From Apostichopus japonicus (taxonomy: Eukaryota; Echinodermata; Holothuroidea; Aspidochirotida; Stichopodidae): a stretch of 64,000 nucleotides of DNA. The DNA is taken from positions 866,001-930,000 of the forward strand of contig NC_092577.1 of NCBI RefSeq assembly GCF_037975245.1, read 5' to 3'. Within the stretch, counting starts at the first letter, position 1. Each line of letters starts with the position of its first letter. Positions 62,104 through 64,000 of the stretch are shown piece after piece. Below the pieces are notes generated by a model. That model was given only the letters and a program-made list of their open reading frames with translations, did no database searches and was not told the origin of the DNA. Position numbers and translations under genes: made by a program.

Positions 62104-64000
62104 GTGTCATGTTTTATTGTAGTGCTCAGGAGTGGTGATAGTAATGAGATGTACCTGTGTTTCTCTACACTATCTGTGTCATGTTTTATTGTAGTGCTCA
62201 GGAGTGGTGATAGTAATGAGATGTACCTGTGTTCCTATCCACTATCTGTGTTATGTTTTATTGTAGTGCTCAGGAGTGGTGATAGTAATGAGACGCACCT
62301 GTGTTTCTCTACACTATCTGTGTCATGTTTTATTGTAGTGCTCAGGAGTGGTGATAGTAATGAGATGTACCTGTGTTCCTATCCACTATCTGTGTTATGT
62401 TTTATTGTAGTGTTCAGGAGTGGTGATATTAATGAGATGTACCTGTGTTTCTCTCCACTATCTGTGTCATGTTTTATTGTAGTGTTCAGGAGTGGTGATA
62501 TTAATGAGATGTACCTGTGTTTATCTACACAATCTGTGTCATGTTTTATTGTAGTGTTCAGGAGTGGTGATAGTAATGAGATGTACCTGTGTTTCTCTAC
62601 ACTATCTGTGTCATGTTTTATTGTAGTGCTTAGGAGTGGTGATATTAATGAGATGTACCTGTGTTTCTCTACACAATCTGTGTCATGTTTTATTGTAGTG
62701 TTCAGGAGTGGTGATAGTAATGAGATGTACCTGTGTTTCTCTCCACTATCTGTGTCATGTTTTATTGTAGTGCTTAGGAGTGGTGATAGTAATGAGATGT
62801 ACCTGTGTTTCTCTACACTATCTGTGTCATGTTTTATTGTAGTGTTCAGGAGTGGTGATAGTAATGAGATGTACCTGTGTTTCTCTCCACTATCTGTGTC
62901 ATGTTTTATTGTACTGTTCAAGAGTGGTGATAGTAATGAGATGTACCTGTGTTTCTCTACACTATCTGTGTCATGTTTGATTGTAGTGCTCGGGAGTGGT
63001 GATAGTAATGAGATGTACCTGTGTTTCTCTTCACTATCTGTGTCATGTTTTATTGTAGTGCTCAGGAGTGGTGATAGTAATGAGATGTACCTGTGTTCCT
63101 ATCCACTATCTGTGTCATGTTTTATTGTAGTGTTCAGGAGTGGTGATATTAATGAGACATACCTGTGTTTCTCTCCACTATCTGTGTCATGTTTTATTGT
63201 AGTGTTCAGGAGTGGTGATAGTAATGAGACATACCTGTGTTTCTCTCCACTATCTGTGTCATGTTTTATTGTAGTGTTCAGGATTGGTGATAGTAATGAG
63301 ACATACCTGTGTTCCTATCCACTATCTGTGTCATGTTTTATTGTAGTGTTCAGGAGTGGTGATAGTAATGAGACATACCTGTGTTTCTCTCCACTATGTG
63401 TCATGTTTTATTGTAGTGCTCAGGATTGGTGATAGTAATGAGACATACCTGTGTTCCTATCCACTATCTGTGTCATGTTTTATTGTAGTGTTCAGGATTG
63501 GTGATAGTAATGAGACGTACCTGTGTTTCTCTCCACTATCTGTGTCATGTTTTATTGTAGTGCTCAGGATTGGTGATAGTAATGAGACATACCTGTGTTC
63601 CTATCCACTATCTGTGTCATGTTTTATTGTAGTGTTCAGGATTGGTAATAGTAATGAGACATACCTGTGTTTCTCTCCACTATCTGTGTCATGTTTTATT
63701 GTAGTGTTCAGGATTGGTGATAGTAATGAGACATACCTGTGTTTCTCTCCACTATCTGTGTCATGTTTTATTGTAGTGTTCAGGATTGGTGATAGTAATG
63801 AGACATACCTGTGTTTCTCTCCACTATCTGTGTCATGTTTTATTGTAGTGCTCAGGATTGGTGATAGTAATGAGACATACCTGTGTTCCTATCCACTATC
63901 TGTGTCATGTTTTATTGTAGTGTTCAGGAGTGGTGATAGTAATGAGACATACCTGTGTTTCTCTCCACTATCTGTGTCATGTTTTATTGTAGTGCTCAGG
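62104..64000. repeat. 72-bp satellite with about 26 copies of the next exon's acceptor, running off the window
   Basis: Units of cactatctgtgtcatgtttt plus attgtag|tgctcaggagtgg plus tgatagtaatgagacatacc plus tgtgtttctctc. Each carries a pyrimidine-rich acceptor and about 27 exon-like bases (phase 0: CSGVVIVMR). In phase 0 each decoy meets TAG at the next unit's acceptor. Long frames on both strands exist only because 72 is divisible by three. Confidence 0.95.

Noticed and set aside
62379-62921. 180-residue minus-strand frame (repeating TTIKHDTDSGEKHRYISL)
   Set aside because: Antisense of the same 72-bp satellite; same periodicity artefact.
62104-63432. 442-residue open frame (repeating FIVVLRSGDSNEMYLC)
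   Set aside because: It is a by-product of a 72-bp satellite: the period is divisible by three, so any stop-free unit frame stays open. The frame is not the one that joins exon 53.

Overview
The window is animal genomic DNA. It is AT-rich and intron-dense, with GT-AG splice junctions, many minisatellites, hAT-type non-autonomous transposons and a LINE fragment. Nothing looks bacterial. The style (short exons, introns of about 0.3-2 kb, huge secreted repeat proteins, abundant minisatellites) suggests a marine invertebrate, perhaps an echinoderm or another non-vertebrate deuterostome. That assignment is an inference with no marker gene behind it.

All the coding signal I can support belongs to the inside of ONE giant plus-strand gene. 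I traced 53 consecutive exons (274-61962). Every junction has AG/GT and the phases fit throughout, giving 16,451 coding bases (about 5,483 codons) with no stop. The gene enters already open at the left edge and has not ended at the right edge, so there is no start codon, stop codon, promoter or poly(A) signal here.

The predicted protein is a chain of about 12 modules of roughly 400 residues. Each module starts with a glycine-rich cassette of four blocks: (G1) a hinge such as GAGHGGSGG ending in YGSxYEPxxFGSGG; (G2) GGGxIxLxVxDTLxIDGxIxANG; (G3) GGGSGGSIWI; (G4) GGGAGGRIAIYY ending in GGAGTVFLY. A beta-rich, N-glycosylation-sequon-rich segment follows, with motifs HRTLLVDN, AWILPxSGxHxFAG, FHFEELQIYGNAHLAV, GDRTGTVHIG, LPFSxxVYxDGHLGLAP, NLTLHHGG and ENITIDxGGSL. 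Modules 7 and 9 carry an inserted domain resembling F5/8 type C (discoidin/galactose-binding-like). Modules 4-6 lie in one uninterrupted 3.7-kb exon, while their neighbours are split into 4-9 exons.

Layout: 1-273 intron; 274-1788 beta-rich leader; modules 1 (exons 2-9), 2 (9-15), 3 (16-19), 4-6 (end of exon 19 and exon 20), 7 (21-29), 8 (30-35), 9 (36-43), 10 (44-48), 11 (49-52), 12 (53 onward). The introns hold large minisatellites, hAT-like elements at 7239-7607 and 36326-36701, a TIR element at 57238-57718, a foldback element at 31867-32450 and a LINE remnant at 8701-9195.

The most unusual observation is that at least 13 tandem duplications are anchored on exon-intron boundaries of this gene, so real splice donors or acceptors plus a few dozen exon bases are amplified. 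The extreme case is intron 14, where about 54 copies of the exon-15 acceptor fill 5.7 kb. A second acceptor array of about 26 copies runs off the right edge.
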